DNA of 32,000 bases from Candidatus Rokuibacteriota bacterium (lineage in GTDB: Bacteria > Methylomirabilota > Methylomirabilia > Rokubacteriales > CSP1-6). Position numbers and translations under genes: made by a program. Under the pieces are notes generated by a model that was given only the letters and a program-made list of their open reading frames with translations, searched no databases and was not told the origin of the DNA. Below, piece after piece: positions 1 through 8,763 of this stretch. The stretch is from contig QHRW01000033.1 in NCBI GenBank assembly GCA_003220265.1, positions 1-32,000 on the forward strand, read 5' to 3'. How positions within the stretch are numbered: position 1 is the first letter of the stretch; each line of letters starts with the position of its first letter.

Positions 1-416
1 TCGTCACCGGAAAGCAACAAAGGCAATGCCCCCCCTTGGGCATGCACCTTGTACATGGCTTGCAGCCGGCGGGCAAGCGCCTGCTCCTGTCCCGAGCGCT
101 GGCGCTCGAGGCCGGTGACCTCGCCGCGCAACGAAGTGACGTCGGCCTGCGCCTTCTTGATGCGTCCGTCCAGCCGGGCGATGTCCCGTTGCTTGTCGGC
201 CAGGCGCTGCTCGACGCGGTCGAGCTCGGCCAGGATCGACGTCTCCTTCTCGCGCGCCTCGGCGGCCTTGCGCCGCTCCTCCTTGAGCTGCTGCTCGGCC
301 TCGCGCAGCTTCCGCTGCTCGGCCTGGATGGGGTCGTCCTTCTTCGGGACCTGGGCGACGGCCGTCTGGGCGGCGAACGCCACGAGCGCGAGGCCGGCGA
401 GGACGCGCGTCCTCAT
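1..416 (-). CDS. EnvC-like murein hydrolase activator, N-terminal part (runs off the left edge)
   Basis: The frame opens at an ATG whose first bases overlap the ftsX stop as ATGA, and it stays open to base 1, giving 138 codons. The N-terminus is a signal peptide (MRTRVLAGLALVAFAAQTAVA). A long charged heptad-like segment rich in Glu, Lys, Arg and Leu follows, as in the coiled coil of EnvC/NlpD-type factors. In that family a C-terminal LytM/M23 domain follows the coiled coil, and FtsEX controls its action on periplasmic amidases during septum splitting. The LytM domain would lie outside the window and cannot be seen, so the family call rests on the coiled coil, the signal peptide and the position directly after ftsEX. 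Another coiled-coil periplasmic protein is possible but less likely. Confidence 0.8.
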   Translation of the reverse strand, partial: MRTRVLAGLALVAFAAQTAVAQVPKKDDPIQAEQRKLREAEQQLKEERRKAAEAREKETSILAELDRVEQRLADKQRDIARLDGRIKKAQADVTSLRGEVTGLERQRSGQEQALARRLQAMYKVHAQGGALPLLLSGD

Positions 417-1297
417 GCCTCGGGCCGGCCACGCGCGAGCCAGCCGCCGACGCCGCCCAGCAGCGTGCCGGCCAGCATCAGCGAGATCACGTTGTGCGGG
501 CGCAGGAAGGTCAGCCGCGCCACGCCGAGCGTCTCGCTCACCAGCGGCTCGATGCGCGGCCCGATGAGCGCATAGCACGCGACGAGGACCCAGATCGCCA
601 GCATGGCCCCCAGCAGCCCTTGCATCATCCCCTGCAGCAGCAGCGGCAGGCGGACGACGTGCTCGGGCGCGCCCACGAGCCGCATGATCTCCATCTCGTC
701 GCGACGGGCGTGCAGGACCAGCGTGGTCGCCGTGGTCACCGTGAGGATCGCCGCCACTGCCAGCACCGCGCCGACGCCGAGGGCGAAGAGCCACAGCAAG
801 CGCTGGCCCTGGGCGAAGCGCTCCATCCACTCCACGCCGCCGCCGATCTCGTCGGTCTCCGGCAGCGCGGTCAGGCGCGTGACGAGCGCGCGGGCGCCCT
901 CCAGCGTGGCGCCCTCGGCCGTGGGCGTGATCTCGAGCGAGGCGGGCAGCGGGTTTTGCGGCAGCGTGTCGGCGACGGCGGCGTCCTTGCCGAGCACCTG
1001 GCGGAGCGTGCCGAGCGCCTCGGCCTTGCCCACGTAGCGCACCGCGCCCACGCCCGGCATCGTACGCACGCGGTCCACCAGCGCGCTCGCTTCCGCGGTG
1101 CCCGGCTCGCGCCTGAGGTAGACGACGAGCTTCACACGCTCGCGAAACTGGGTGACGGCCTCGCTCATGTTGGAGGACAGCAGCCAGAAGGCGCCGAGCG
1201 CGGCCAGCGACAGGGTGATCAGGAGGATCGCGCTGATGGCGACACGGCCGGCGCGGCGAAGATCCCGGAGCGCTTCGCCGAGGAGGAACCCGAACAC
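413..1297 (-). CDS. ftsX: Cell division protein FtsX (ABC transporter-like permease)
   Basis: This 294-residue protein has the FtsX layout. It shows a first membrane helix at about residues 18-42, a periplasmic domain of about 120 residues (44-168) and three more helices near 168-192, 215-245 and 268-288. FtsX pairs with the ATPase FtsE at the divisome and passes ATP-driven conformational change to a periplasmic amidase activator. The gene starts 7 bases after the ftsE stop and its own stop overlaps the start of the EnvC-like gene by 4 bases, which matches the known three-part system. No damage is visible. The membrane segments were judged by eye. Confidence 0.95.
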   Translation of the reverse strand: MFGFLLGEALRDLRRAGRVAISAILLITLSLAALGAFWLLSSNMSEAVTQFRERVKLVVYLRREPGTAEASALVDRVRTMPGVGAVRYVGKAEALGTLRQVLGKDAAVADTLPQNPLPASLEITPTAEGATLEGARALVTRLTALPETDEIGGGVEWMERFAQGQRLLWLFALGVGAVLAVAAILTVTTATTLVLHARRDEMEIMRLVGAPEHVVRLPLLLQGMMQGLLGAMLAIWVLVACYALIGPRIEPLVSETLGVARLTFLRPHNVISLMLAGTLLGGVGGWLARGRPEA

Positions 1298-1304
1298 CGG
1301 CGGC

Positions 1305-1976
1305 TCAGCCCTCGTCCTTGACGAGGCGGCCGCTGTGGATCGTCAGCGTGCGCTGCTTGAGCGTGGCCGCCAGCGTGGCCTGGTGCGTGGCGAAGAGCAC
1401 CGTGGCGCCGCCCGCCCAGATGTCGCGCACGATCTCGATGACCTCGGCCGCCATGCCCTCGTCGAGGTTGCCGGTGGGCTCGTCGGCGATGAGCAGGAGC
1501 GGCTTGCGCGCGATGGCGCGGGCCAGCGCGGCACGCTGGGCCTCGCCCGCCGAGAGCTGGGCCGGATAGGCCTGGGCGCGGGCCGAGAGGCCGACGGCGC
1601 GGAGCGCGTCGAAGACGCGGCCGGTGATCTCGCGCCGCGGCGTGCCCAGCACGCGCAGCACGAAGGCCACGTTCTCGTAGACGGTACGGCCGGGCAGCAG
1701 CTTGGAGTCCTGGAAGACGATGCCGATCGAGCGCCGCAGCGCCGCCACCTCGACACGGGTGAGCGAGCCGACGTCCTGGTGCAGGACCTCCACCTCGCCC
1801 TCGGTGGGGACGTCGTCACGGTAGAGGAGTCTCAGCAGCGTGGTCTTGCCGGCGCCGCTGGGGCCACAGAGCGTGACGAACTCACCCTTGCCCACGCGGA
1901 AGGAGACATCGGACAGCGCAGGGACCTTCACCGGCCCGACGGAGTAGATCTTCCATACACGGTGAAGCTCAATCAT
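1305..1976 (-). CDS. ftsE: Cell division ATP-binding protein FtsE
   Basis: This is an ABC ATPase with Walker A (GPSGAGKTT), a signature motif (LSAGEAQRAALARA), Walker B (LLIADEPTGNLD) and the switch histidine (FATHQ). FtsE supplies ATP hydrolysis to FtsX in divisome activation. I chose the ATG at 1976, which gives the usual N-terminus MIELHRVWK and 223 residues. A GTG at 2012 overlaps the gatB stop as GTGA and would add 12 residues. A TATAAT box at 1993-1998 and a small inverted repeat, GGCGGA/TCCGCC, lie just 5' of the ATG, so the gene may have its own promoter inside the run. Function is secure; the start is less so. Confidence 0.94.
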   Translation of the reverse strand: MIELHRVWKIYSVGPVKVPALSDVSFRVGKGEFVTLCGPSGAGKTTLLRLLYRDDVPTEGEVEVLHQDVGSLTRVEVAALRRSIGIVFQDSKLLPGRTVYENVAFVLRVLGTPRREITGRVFDALRAVGLSARAQAYPAQLSAGEAQRAALARAIARKPLLLIADEPTGNLDEGMAAEVIEIVRDIWAGGATVLFATHQATLAATLKQRTLTIHSGRLVKDEG

Positions 1977-1992
1977 GGCGGACGCTCCGCCG

Positions 1993-1998
1993 ATTATA
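1993..1998 (-). promoter_or_regulatory. Candidate -10 box for ftsE
   Basis: A perfect TATAAT is present on the minus strand, 16 bases before the ftsE ATG, in the short stretch after the gatB stop. No good -35 hexamer is seen 16-18 bases upstream. The bases between the box and the ATG contain GGCGGA-GCG-TCCGCC, which could form a small hairpin at the start site. Confidence 0.4.
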
Positions 1999-2008
1999 GC
2001 CGCCTCGC

Positions 2009-3466
2009 TCACGACCGAGACAGTTTCTCCTGCACAAGGCGGTCGACCATGGCGGGGTTGGCCTTGCCGCCGCTGGCCTTCATCACCTGGCCTACGAGCG
2101 CCTTGGCCGCCGCGGTTTTCCCCGCCTTGAAGTCGGCCACCGCCTTGGGGTTGCCGGCGATCGCCTGATCCACCAGGCTCCCGAGCGCGCCGGGGTCGGC
2201 CATCTGGGTCAGGCCCTCGCGCTTCACGATGGTGGCCGCGTCCTCGCCCGAGGTCAGCATGCGCGCGAAGACGTCCTTGGCGATCTTGCCGCTGATGGTG
2301 CCGTCGTCGATGAGCTTCACGAGCCCGGCCAGGTTCTCAGGCGGGATCTGGAAGTTCGTCACGGCCACCTCGTCGGCGGCGTCCACTTCGCGCAGCACCT
2401 CAGACGTGATCCAATTCACGATACCTTTCGGATTCTGGGCGTACACGCGCACCGCCCTGTCACAGTAGTCTGCAAGCGCGCGCGATTGCGCGAGTAAGCT
2501 AGCATCGCTAGGCGGCAGCCCGTACTGCACGACGAACCGCTCACGCCGCGCGCGGGGCAGCTCCGGAATGGCGGCGCGCTGCTGCTCGATCCACGCGCGG
2601 TCGAGCTTCAGGGGCACGAGGTCGGGCTCGGGGAAGTAGCGGTAGTCGTGCGCGTACTCCTTGCTCCGCATCGAGCGCGTGGCGCCGCGGTCGGCGTCGT
2701 ACAAGCGCGTCTCCTGTACGATGCGCTCGCCCTTGTCGAGCGCGGCGGACTGGCGCTTCACCTCGAACTCGAGCGCCCGCTGCACGTTGCGGAAGGAGTT
2801 CAGGTTCTTGATCTCCACCTTGACGCCCAGCTCGGTGGCGCCGCGCGGGCGCAGCGACACGTTGGCGTCGCAGCGCAGCGAGCCTTCCTCCATGTTGCCG
2901 TCGCAGACGCCGAGCGCCACCAGCACCGCGCGGAACGCCCGGAGATACGCGGCCGCGTCCTCGGGCGAGCGCAGGTCGGGCCTGGACACCGTCTCCATCA
3001 GCGGCATCCCCGAGCGGTTGTAATCGACGAGGCTCGACTGGGCCGTGCCGAAGTCGCCCTCGTGGACGAGCTTGCCCACGTCTTCCTCGAGGTGCAGCCG
3101 CTGGATGCCGATGCGGCGGAGGCCGTCGGGACCCTCCACGTCCAGTGCGCCCTCCTCGGCCAGCGGCTCCTCGTACTGGCTGATCTGGTAGTTCTTCGGC
3201 ATGTCCGGGTAGTAGTAGTGCTTGCGCGCGAAGCGGCAGGCGGGGTTGACGCGCAGCCCGAAGGCCAGCGCCGTGCGCACGGCATACTCCACCGCCGTGC
3301 GGTTGACCACCGGCAGCACGCCGGGCATGCCCTGGCAGATCGGGCACGTCTGGCTGTTGGGCGGCGCGCCGAAGCCCGTGGGGCAGCCGCAGAACATCTT
3401 CGAGCGGGTGGCCAGCTGCGCGTGGACCTCCAGCCCGATGACGGTCTCGTACTTGCCGTCAGCCAA
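2009..3466 (-). CDS. gatB: Asp-tRNA(Asn)/Glu-tRNA(Gln) amidotransferase subunit B
   Basis: This 485-residue subunit binds the misacylated tRNA and carries out kinase and transamidation steps with GatA. The N-terminal cradle domain shows the family motif [10 protein letters not shown] and four cysteines (C26, C28, C41, C44) spaced as in the zinc site. The C-terminal YqeY-like tail domain that contacts tRNA is present, ending in [15 protein letters not shown]. Length is normal. The gene overlaps gatA by 8 bases. Presence of gatCAB implies that Gln-tRNA or Asn-tRNA, or both, are made by the indirect route; which one cannot be told without the aminoacyl-tRNA synthetases. Confidence 0.97.
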   Translation of the reverse strand: MADGKYETVIGLEVHAQLATRSKMFCGCPTGFGAPPNSQTCPICQGMPGVLPVVNRTAVEYAVRTALAFGLRVNPACRFARKHYYYPDMPKNYQISQYEEPLAEEGALDVEGPDGLRRIGIQRLHLEEDVGKLVHEGDFGTAQSSLVDYNRSGMPLMETVSRPDLRSPEDAAAYLRAFRAVLVALGVCDGNMEEGSLRCDANVSLRPRGATELGVKVEIKNLNSFRNVQRALEFEVKRQSAALDKGERIVQETRLYDADRGATRSMRSKEYAHDYRYFPEPDLVPLKLDRAWIEQQRAAIPELPRARRERFVVQYGLPPSDASLLAQSRALADYCDRAVRVYAQNPKGIVNWITSEVLREVDAADEVAVTNFQIPPENLAGLVKLIDDGTISGKIAKDVFARMLTSGEDAATIVKREGLTQMADPGALGSLVDQAIAGNPKAVADFKAGKTAAAKALVGQVMKASGGKANPAMVDRLVQEKLSRS

Positions 3467-4904
3467 GGCTCGGCCTCTTGGCGTGCCAGGGCGTGGCCTG
3501 CTCGTAGGCGTGGGCGGCGCGGAGCAGCGTGGCCTCGTCGAGCGTGCGGCCGATGAGCTGCAGGCCGATCGGCAGGCCGGCGGCGTTGAAGCCGCACGGC
3601 ACCGAGATGGCGGGCAGGCCGGTCATGCTGGCCGGGATCGTGTAGACGTCGTTCATGTACATCGCCAGCGGGTCGGCCTTCTCGCCGTGCTTGAAGGCCA
3701 CGCTGGGCGTGGTCGGAGTAGCCAGCACGTCCACGCGCTCGAAGGCCTTCTCGAAGTCGCGGCGCACCAGCGTGCGCACGCGCTGCGCCTGGCCGTAGTA
3801 GGCGTCGTAGTAGCCGGTCGAGAGCGCGTAGGTGCCGAGCATCACGCGGCGCTTCACCTCGGCGCCGAAGCCGGCGGCGCGCGTGCGGCTCACCATGTCG
3901 ATGAGGTCCTTGCCGGGCACGCGCAGGCCGTACTTGACGCCGTCGTAGCGCGCCAGGTTCGAGGATGCCTCGGCCGGCGCCACGATGTAATAGGTCGCGA
4001 CGCCATACTCCGTGGTCGGCAGCGAGACGCGCTCCACGCTGGCGCCCAGGTCGCGCAGCCGGTCGATGGCGACGCGCACCGCGCGGTCGATCTCGGGGTC
4101 GAGACCCTCGCCGAAGTACTCGTCGGGCACGCCGACCCGGAGGCCCTTCACCGAACCCGTCAGAGCTGCGACGTAGTCCGGCACGGGCGCGTCCACGGAC
4201 GTCGCGTCGAGCGGATCGTGACCGGCGGTGGCGCCGAGCAACAGCGCCGTGTCCACGATGTCGAGGGTGAGCGGCGCGACGTGATCGAGCGAGGAGGCGA
4301 AGGCGATGAGGCCGTAGCGCGAGATGCGCCCGTACGTCGGCTTCATCCCGACGACGCCGCAGAAGGCGGCGGGCTGGCGCACGGAGCCGCCGGTGTCCGT
4401 GCCGAAGGAGCCGGCGGCCAGCCCGCCCGCCACGGCCGCCGCCGAGCCGCCCGACGAGCCGCCGGGCACGCGTGCGAGATCCCACGGGTTGCGCGTGAGC
4501 TGGAAGGCGGAGTGCTCGGTGGACGAGCCCATCGCGAACTCGTCCATGTTGGTCTTGCCGAGGATGACGGCGCCCGCGGCCTTCAGGCGCGCCACGATGG
4601 TCGCGTCGTAGGGCGGCACGTAGGTGTCGAGGATCCTGGAGCCGGACGTGGTGCGCACGCCGCGCGTGCAGAAGACGTCCTTGAGCGCGATCGGCGCGCC
4701 GTCGAGCGGGCCGAGCGGGGCGCGGGCACGATAGCGCGCCTCCGCCGCGCGCGCCGCCGCCAGCGCCTCGTCACGGGTCACCGTGAGGTAGGCGCCCACC
4801 TTGGCGTCCAGCGCGCCGATGCGCGCCAGGTACTCCTCCGCGACGGCCACCGGCGAGGCATCGCCCTTCGCGAACGCCGTCGTCAGCTCGTGGATGGTCC
4901 GCAT
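3459..4904 (-). CDS. gatA: Asp-tRNA(Asn)/Glu-tRNA(Gln) amidotransferase subunit A
   Basis: This is an amidase-signature protein that releases ammonia from glutamine for GatB. The Ser-cisSer-Lys triad is visible: Lys75 in PIALKDVF, Ser150 in [11 protein letters not shown] and nucleophile Ser174 in [10 protein letters not shown], numbering from the ATG at 4904. That ATG overlaps the gatC stop by one base (TGATG) and gives 481 residues. A TTG one codon earlier is also possible. Sequence and length are typical, and the gene lies between gatC and gatB. Confidence 0.97.
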   Translation of the reverse strand: MRTIHELTTAFAKGDASPVAVAEEYLARIGALDAKVGAYLTVTRDEALAAARAAEARYRARAPLGPLDGAPIALKDVFCTRGVRTTSGSRILDTYVPPYDATIVARLKAAGAVILGKTNMDEFAMGSSTEHSAFQLTRNPWDLARVPGGSSGGSAAAVAGGLAAGSFGTDTGGSVRQPAAFCGVVGMKPTYGRISRYGLIAFASSLDHVAPLTLDIVDTALLLGATAGHDPLDATSVDAPVPDYVAALTGSVKGLRVGVPDEYFGEGLDPEIDRAVRVAIDRLRDLGASVERVSLPTTEYGVATYYIVAPAEASSNLARYDGVKYGLRVPGKDLIDMVSRTRAAGFGAEVKRRVMLGTYALSTGYYDAYYGQAQRVRTLVRRDFEKAFERVDVLATPTTPSVAFKHGEKADPLAMYMNDVYTIPASMTGLPAISVPCGFNAAGLPIGLQLIGRTLDEATLLRAAHAYEQATPWHAKRPSLG

Positions 4905-5191
4905 CAATCCTCGATGATCCTCGGGACGCGGAAGAACTCGCCGCTGCGATCGGGCGCATTGGCCAGCGCCTCGTCCTGCGACAGGCAGGGCCGGTTGGCG
5001 TCGTCGCGCATGACGTTGACGAGCGGCACGGCGTGCGAGGTGGGCTCCACGCCCGCCGTGTCGAGCGCCCGCAGCTTGTCGATGTAGGCCAGGATGCCGC
5101 TGAGCTGCTCGCGCATGCGCTCGAGCTCGGCGTCGTTCAGCGCCAGGCGCGAGAGACGAGCGACGTGCTCGACGTCCTGTCGCGAGATCAC
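4904..5191 (-). CDS. gatC: Asp-tRNA(Asn)/Glu-tRNA(Gln) amidotransferase subunit C
   Basis: This 95-residue subunit wraps around and stabilises GatA-GatB. The family N-terminus [17 protein letters not shown] and the C-terminal REDE-like stretch ending in [10 protein letters not shown] are both clear. The start is GTG at 5191, one base after the helicase stop codon, so translation is probably coupled to the upstream gene. The gene order C-A-B is common in bacteria. Confidence 0.96.
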   Translation of the reverse strand: MISRQDVEHVARLSRLALNDAELERMREQLSGILAYIDKLRALDTAGVEPTSHAVPLVNVMRDDANRPCLSQDEALANAPDRSGEFFRVPRIIED

Positions 5192-5192
5192 G

Positions 5193-7361
5193 CTAGAGCT
5201 CCTCCAATTGCGCGTACTGCAGCGACAGCCGCTTGCGGCCGACGCTGGCGAAGCCGACCGTCACGATCGTGTCGCTGCCGTCGCGCTCCACGCCCACCAC
5301 CATGCCCTCGCCGAAGCGCGCATGCCGCACCCGGGTGCCGACCTTGATGGGCCACGCCTCCTCCTCCGGCTCGTAGCGCGGCACCTCGCGCGCCACCAGG
5401 GGCGCCGCCGCCGACTCCTGGACGCGTCCGGCGTTGAGGGGGAGCAGCCGGTCCTCGGGCATCTCGCGCAGGAAGCGGGACGGCTCGCCCACCCCGTAGC
5501 CGTGGATGCGGCGGTGGAGGGCCCACGACAGCGTGAGCCGCTCCTTGGCGCGCGTGATGCCAACATAGCAGAGCCGGCGCTCCTCCTCGATCTCCTCCGG
5601 CTCGTTCATCGAGCGCGCGTGCGGAAAGACGCCTTCCTCCAGCCCGGTCAGGAACACGGCCGTGAACTCCAGCCCCTTGGCCGAGTGCAGTGTCATCAGC
5701 GTCACGCGCGAGTCCGCATCCTTGAGCTCGTCCACGTCGCTCATGAGCGCCACGCCGTCGAGGAAGCCGTCCAGCGTGGGCTCGGCTTCCGTGTGCGTGA
5801 AGTCTTCCGCGGCGGCGATCAGCTCTTCGAGGTTCTCCAGGCGCGCCTCGGACTCGGGCGCGCGGTCCTGGCGCAGGGTCTCGCGATAGCCCGTCTGGTC
5901 GAGCACGAGGTCGATGAACGCGGGCGGCGCCAGGTCGCCGCGCTGGCCCGCCAGCCGCGCGATGAGCGCGGCGAAGTCCACGAGCGCACCGCGCGCCTTG
6001 CCCCGGATGTCGGCCGGGGGATCGGCGGCCACGGCCAGCAGCGGGCGCGACTGGCGCACGGCCTCGTCGTCGAGCCGGGCCAGCGTGGTGGCGCCGATGC
6101 CGCGCGCGGGCGCCCCGATGGCGCGGCGGAAGGCCACGTCGTCGGCCGGGTTCAGGATCAGGCGCAGGTAGGCCAGCGTGTCCTTGATCTCCCGGCGCTC
6201 GTAGAAGCGCACGCCGCCGACGATCACGTAGGGAATGCGGCCGCGCCGCAGGGCGTCTTCCAGCACGCGCGACTGGGCGTTGGTGCGATAGAACACGGCG
6301 ATGCCGTCCCACGGCACGCCCTCGCCGCGCAGGCCGAGGATCGACTGCGCCACGAACGAGGCCTCCTCGTGCTCGTCCCACGCGCGGTAGAGCTTCGCCG
6401 GCTCGCCCTGCGGGTTCTCCGTCCACAGCGTCTTGTCTTTACGCTGGACGTTGTGGGCGATCACGCCGGCCGCGAGCGCCAGCACGTTCTTCGTCGAGCG
6501 GTAGTTCTGCTCGAGACGGATCACCTTCGTGCCGGGATAATCGTCCTCGAAGTCGAGGATGTTGCGAATGTCGGCGCCGCGCCACTTGTAAATCGACTGG
6601 TCGCTGTCGCCGACGACGCACACGTTGCGATGCTCGCTCGTCAACAAGCGGATGATCCGGTACTGCGCACGGTTCGTGTCCTGATACTCGTCGACCAGCA
6701 CGTAGCGCCAGAGGTTGCGGTAGTAGTCGAGGACGGCCGGGTGCTCGGTGAAGAGGCGCACGACGAGCAGCAGCAGATCGTCGAAGTCCACTGCGCCGGT
6801 CTCGCGCAGACGCTTCTCGTACCGCGAGTAGACGAGCGCGGCCTTCTTCTCCCAGGGGCCGCGGGCGTCGCGCAGCGCCTCGGTCACCGCGGTCATCTGG
6901 TTCTTCCAGTAGGAGATGCGGTGGACGGCCGCGCTCGGCGTGAACGTGCGGTCCGCGAGCTCGCCCTCCTTCATGCACTCCTTGACGAGGGCCTGCCGGT
7001 CGTCCTCGTCGTAGATCGTGAAGTGCGACGGCAGCCCCAGGTGCGAGCCCGACTGGCGCAGGATGCGCACGCATGCCGAGTGGAACGTGGCGATCAGCGG
7101 CGACTTCAAACCGACCGGCAGCAGAAGATCGCTCACCCGGCGCGCCATCTCGGCCGCCGCCTTGTTGGTGAACGTCACCGCGAGGAGATGGCGGGGCGAG
7201 AGCTCGCGCTGGCCGAGCAGCCACGCGATGCGATAGGCGATGACGCGTGTCTTGCCGCTGCCGGCGCCGGCCAGCACGAGCAAGGGCCCGTCGCCGGCGG
7301 TCACGGCGTCGCGCTGCGCGGGGTTCAGGTCGTCGAGGAGGCGCTCCAACGGCGCGGACAC
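5193..7361 (-). CDS. pcrA: ATP-dependent DNA helicase, PcrA/UvrD family
   Basis: This superfamily 1A 3'-5' helicase of about 722 residues shows the expected motifs: Q motif LNPAQRDAV, Walker A AGAGSGKT, Walker B LVDEYQDTN, motif III GDSDQSIYKWRGA, motif IV QNYRST, motif V TLHSAKGLEF and motif VI VGITRAKERL. A C-terminal Tudor-like RNA-polymerase-binding region follows (VGTRVRHARFGEGMV), which favours PcrA/UvrD over Rep. It would act in nucleotide excision repair and in clearing RecA or stalled polymerase. Two GTG codons at 7364 and 7361 lie just after a TACAAT box; a TTG at 7388 would give 731 residues, so the exact start is uncertain. Confidence 0.95.
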   Translation of the reverse strand: MSAPLERLLDDLNPAQRDAVTAGDGPLLVLAGAGSGKTRVIAYRIAWLLGQRELSPRHLLAVTFTNKAAAEMARRVSDLLLPVGLKSPLIATFHSACVRILRQSGSHLGLPSHFTIYDEDDRQALVKECMKEGELADRTFTPSAAVHRISYWKNQMTAVTEALRDARGPWEKKAALVYSRYEKRLRETGAVDFDDLLLLVVRLFTEHPAVLDYYRNLWRYVLVDEYQDTNRAQYRIIRLLTSEHRNVCVVGDSDQSIYKWRGADIRNILDFEDDYPGTKVIRLEQNYRSTKNVLALAAGVIAHNVQRKDKTLWTENPQGEPAKLYRAWDEHEEASFVAQSILGLRGEGVPWDGIAVFYRTNAQSRVLEDALRRGRIPYVIVGGVRFYERREIKDTLAYLRLILNPADDVAFRRAIGAPARGIGATTLARLDDEAVRQSRPLLAVAADPPADIRGKARGALVDFAALIARLAGQRGDLAPPAFIDLVLDQTGYRETLRQDRAPESEARLENLEELIAAAEDFTHTEAEPTLDGFLDGVALMSDVDELKDADSRVTLMTLHSAKGLEFTAVFLTGLEEGVFPHARSMNEPEEIEEERRLCYVGITRAKERLTLSWALHRRIHGYGVGEPSRFLREMPEDRLLPLNAGRVQESAAAPLVAREVPRYEPEEEAWPIKVGTRVRHARFGEGMVVGVERDGSDTIVTVGFASVGRKRLSLQYAQLEEL

Positions 7362-7367
7362 CACGCG

Positions 7368-7373
7368 ATTGTA
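7368..7373 (-). promoter_or_regulatory. Candidate -10 box for the pcrA-gatCAB run
   Basis: TACAAT lies on the minus strand 3 and 6 bases before the two GTG candidate starts of pcrA. With this geometry transcription would begin at or next to the start codon, giving a leaderless mRNA. No clear -35 hexamer is seen at the right distance, so support is moderate to weak. Confidence 0.35.
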
Positions 7374-7477
7374 CCCGACGCGGGACAAATTGCGCGCGGA
7401 GGCCAGATCGTCACGGTCGTTCTGTCCCGGCCCTCGGCCCGCCCCCGACTTTTCGCGCCCTTCGGTACTCGTGGCAC

Positions 7478-7493
7478 TGGCATATGCCTTGCC
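7478..7493 (+). promoter_or_regulatory. Sigma-54-like -24/-12 element before the response regulator
   Basis: The sequence TGGCAT-N5-TTGCC keeps the GG and GC dinucleotides 12 bases apart, as in the sigma-54 consensus TGGCAC-N5-TTGCW. It lies in the 147-base gap between the divergent helicase and the regulator gene. The predicted start would be near 7504, only a few bases before the ATG at 7509. No sigma-70 type -10 box is evident here. A similar element precedes glmU. Confidence 0.4.
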
Positions 7494-7508
7494 CCACCCG
7501 TGGGCGCC

Positions 7509-7886
7509 ATGAAAAGGCTCCTCATCGTCGACGACAATTCAGTCGTGCAGGACATCCTCACGGAGTTCTTCAAGGGCCGCTTCGAGATCCAGCTCGCGCC
7601 GAATGCCTCGCAGGCGCTCAGCCTCATCGTGCGCCAGGCGCCACATCTCGTGCTGCTCGACGTGAAGATGCCGGGGCTCGATGGGCTCAGCCTGCTGAAG
7701 TCGCTGCGCTCGACGGGCGTGAACGTGCCGATCTTCCTGATGACGGGCTACGACTCGCTGCAGGTGGCCCAGGAGGCGCTGAACAGCGGCGCCAACGCCT
7801 ACCTGCCCAAGCCCTTCGACCTCATGCACCTCGACCGCCTCATCACCGAGGCGATCGGCACCGACGAGCTCCAGCCCACCAAGTGA
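7509..7886 (+). CDS. Single-domain response regulator (receiver only)
   Basis: This 125-residue protein is a complete CheY-like receiver with no output domain. The acidic pair D8-D9 (LLIVDDN), phosphoacceptor D51 (VLLDVKMPGLDG), switch T79 (FLMTGYD) and K101 (LPKPFD) are all present, so it should be phosphorylatable. I took the ATG at 7509, where MKRLLIVDD starts the first strand directly; no strong Shine-Dalgarno sequence precedes it. It lies alone on the plus strand between genes on the opposite strand, with no histidine kinase beside it, so its partner and target cannot be told. The gene ends 12 bases before the convergent reductase-like gene ends. Confidence 0.93.
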   Translation: MKRLLIVDDNSVVQDILTEFFKGRFEIQLAPNASQALSLIVRQAPHLVLLDVKMPGLDGLSLLKSLRSTGVNVPIFLMTGYDSLQVAQEALNSGANAYLPKPFDLMHLDRLITEAIGTDELQPTK

Positions 7887-7898
7887 TCGAAGGGGCTC

Positions 7899-8747
7899 CT
7901 AGCGGTCGTTGAAGCGCCAGCGGCGGAACCGCCAGGAGGCGTCGGCCTCGGCGCGTCCCTCGGCGATCAGCGTGGCGCCTTCCCGCTCGAAGTCGAAGAT
8001 CTTGAGGACACCGTCGTGGGCACTCTCGTCGATCACGAACGGCGTGATGGTCAGGAACACCTCGTCGAGCAGGCCCGCGCCGCGCAGCGCGTTCAGCACG
8101 GTCTCGCCGCCCTCGCAATCCAGGTAGCGCACGCCGAAATCGTCGAAGAGCCGCGCGTGGGCACGGCGCAGCCCGGCCGGGTCCAGCAGGTCGTCCACGA
8201 GCAGGGCCGGAGGGATCGCCGCGCCCGCCCGCCGGCGAATCTCGGGGCCGCCCAGCGGCGTGGTGACCACGATCGGATGGATGCCGGGGGTCGTGAAGAT
8301 GCGGTGCTCCAGGGGCAGGCGGCCGTACACCGAGTAGACGATGTTGCGCGGCTGGCGTGGCAGCGCGGCGCGCTCGCGGAAGGCGAACAGCTCGGGCAGC
8401 GGCTCGTCGCTCGGCTGCTGCGGCGTCAGGACGAGCTCGGGCTGGGTGCGCACCGTCTCCGCGCCCACCGACACGTCGCCGAAGCAGCGCAGGTAGCGCA
8501 TGAGGAGCTTGTCGGCGACACGCGCCGGATGGCGGCGGTCGCCGCCCAGGATGGCCAGCACGGGGTCGTCCTTCGCGTCACGGCGCCGCCAGGCGACGAC
8601 GCCGTTGGCCGAGGCGACCATCACGGCGAAGAGCCACGGGCGATCGGGCCACGGCGGCGGGAATCCGATGGGCTCCCAGCGCGCCGGATCCGGCGAGACG
8701 CGGCCATAGGGAAACCGCGTCTCGCCGTTCAGGTGCCAGCGGATCAG
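7899..8747 (-). CDS. RibD C-terminal (DHFR-fold) reductase-like protein
   Basis: The protein resembles the reductase domain of RibD and dihydrofolate-reductase-fold proteins. It has an N-terminal MVASANGVVA strand, a central GAETVRT segment and a late DCEGGETVLNALRGAGLLDEV segment matching the family's GG.T...L...G..DE pattern. These enzymes use NADPH on pterin or pyrimidine substrates; the substrate here is unknown. The first usual start is GTG at 8624 (241 residues). Upstream the frame stays open to 8774 and reads like protein (RWHLNGETRFPYGR), with no ATG, GTG or TTG. A CTG at 8747 is therefore given as the tentative start (282 residues). It follows glmS by 16 bases. Confidence 0.72.
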   Translation of the reverse strand: MIRWHLNGETRFPYGRVSPDPARWEPIGFPPPWPDRPWLFAVMVASANGVVAWRRRDAKDDPVLAILGGDRRHPARVADKLLMRYLRCFGDVSVGAETVRTQPELVLTPQQPSDEPLPELFAFRERAALPRQPRNIVYSVYGRLPLEHRIFTTPGIHPIVVTTPLGGPEIRRRAGAAIPPALLVDDLLDPAGLRRAHARLFDDFGVRYLDCEGGETVLNALRGAGLLDEVFLTITPFVIDESAHDGVLKIFDFEREGATLIAEGRAEADASWRFRRWRFNDR

Positions 8748-8763
8748 CGTCGAAGGGAAGCCG

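Noticed and set aside
18..48. C-run with flanking ATGCCC/GGGCAT near the left edge
   Set aside because: It lies inside the coding frame of the EnvC-like gene, reads as normal residues there, and the inverted arms are short.
3222..5087. 621-codon plus-strand ORF
   Set aside because: Antisense to gatA and gatB; Arg/Gly/His-rich shadow frame.
5094..7886. 930-codon plus-strand ORF
   Set aside because: Only its last 125 codons, from the ATG at 7509, are a real gene (response regulator). The rest is antisense to pcrA and gatC and is His/Arg/Gly-rich with no domain, a usual artefact of high GC at third codon positions.
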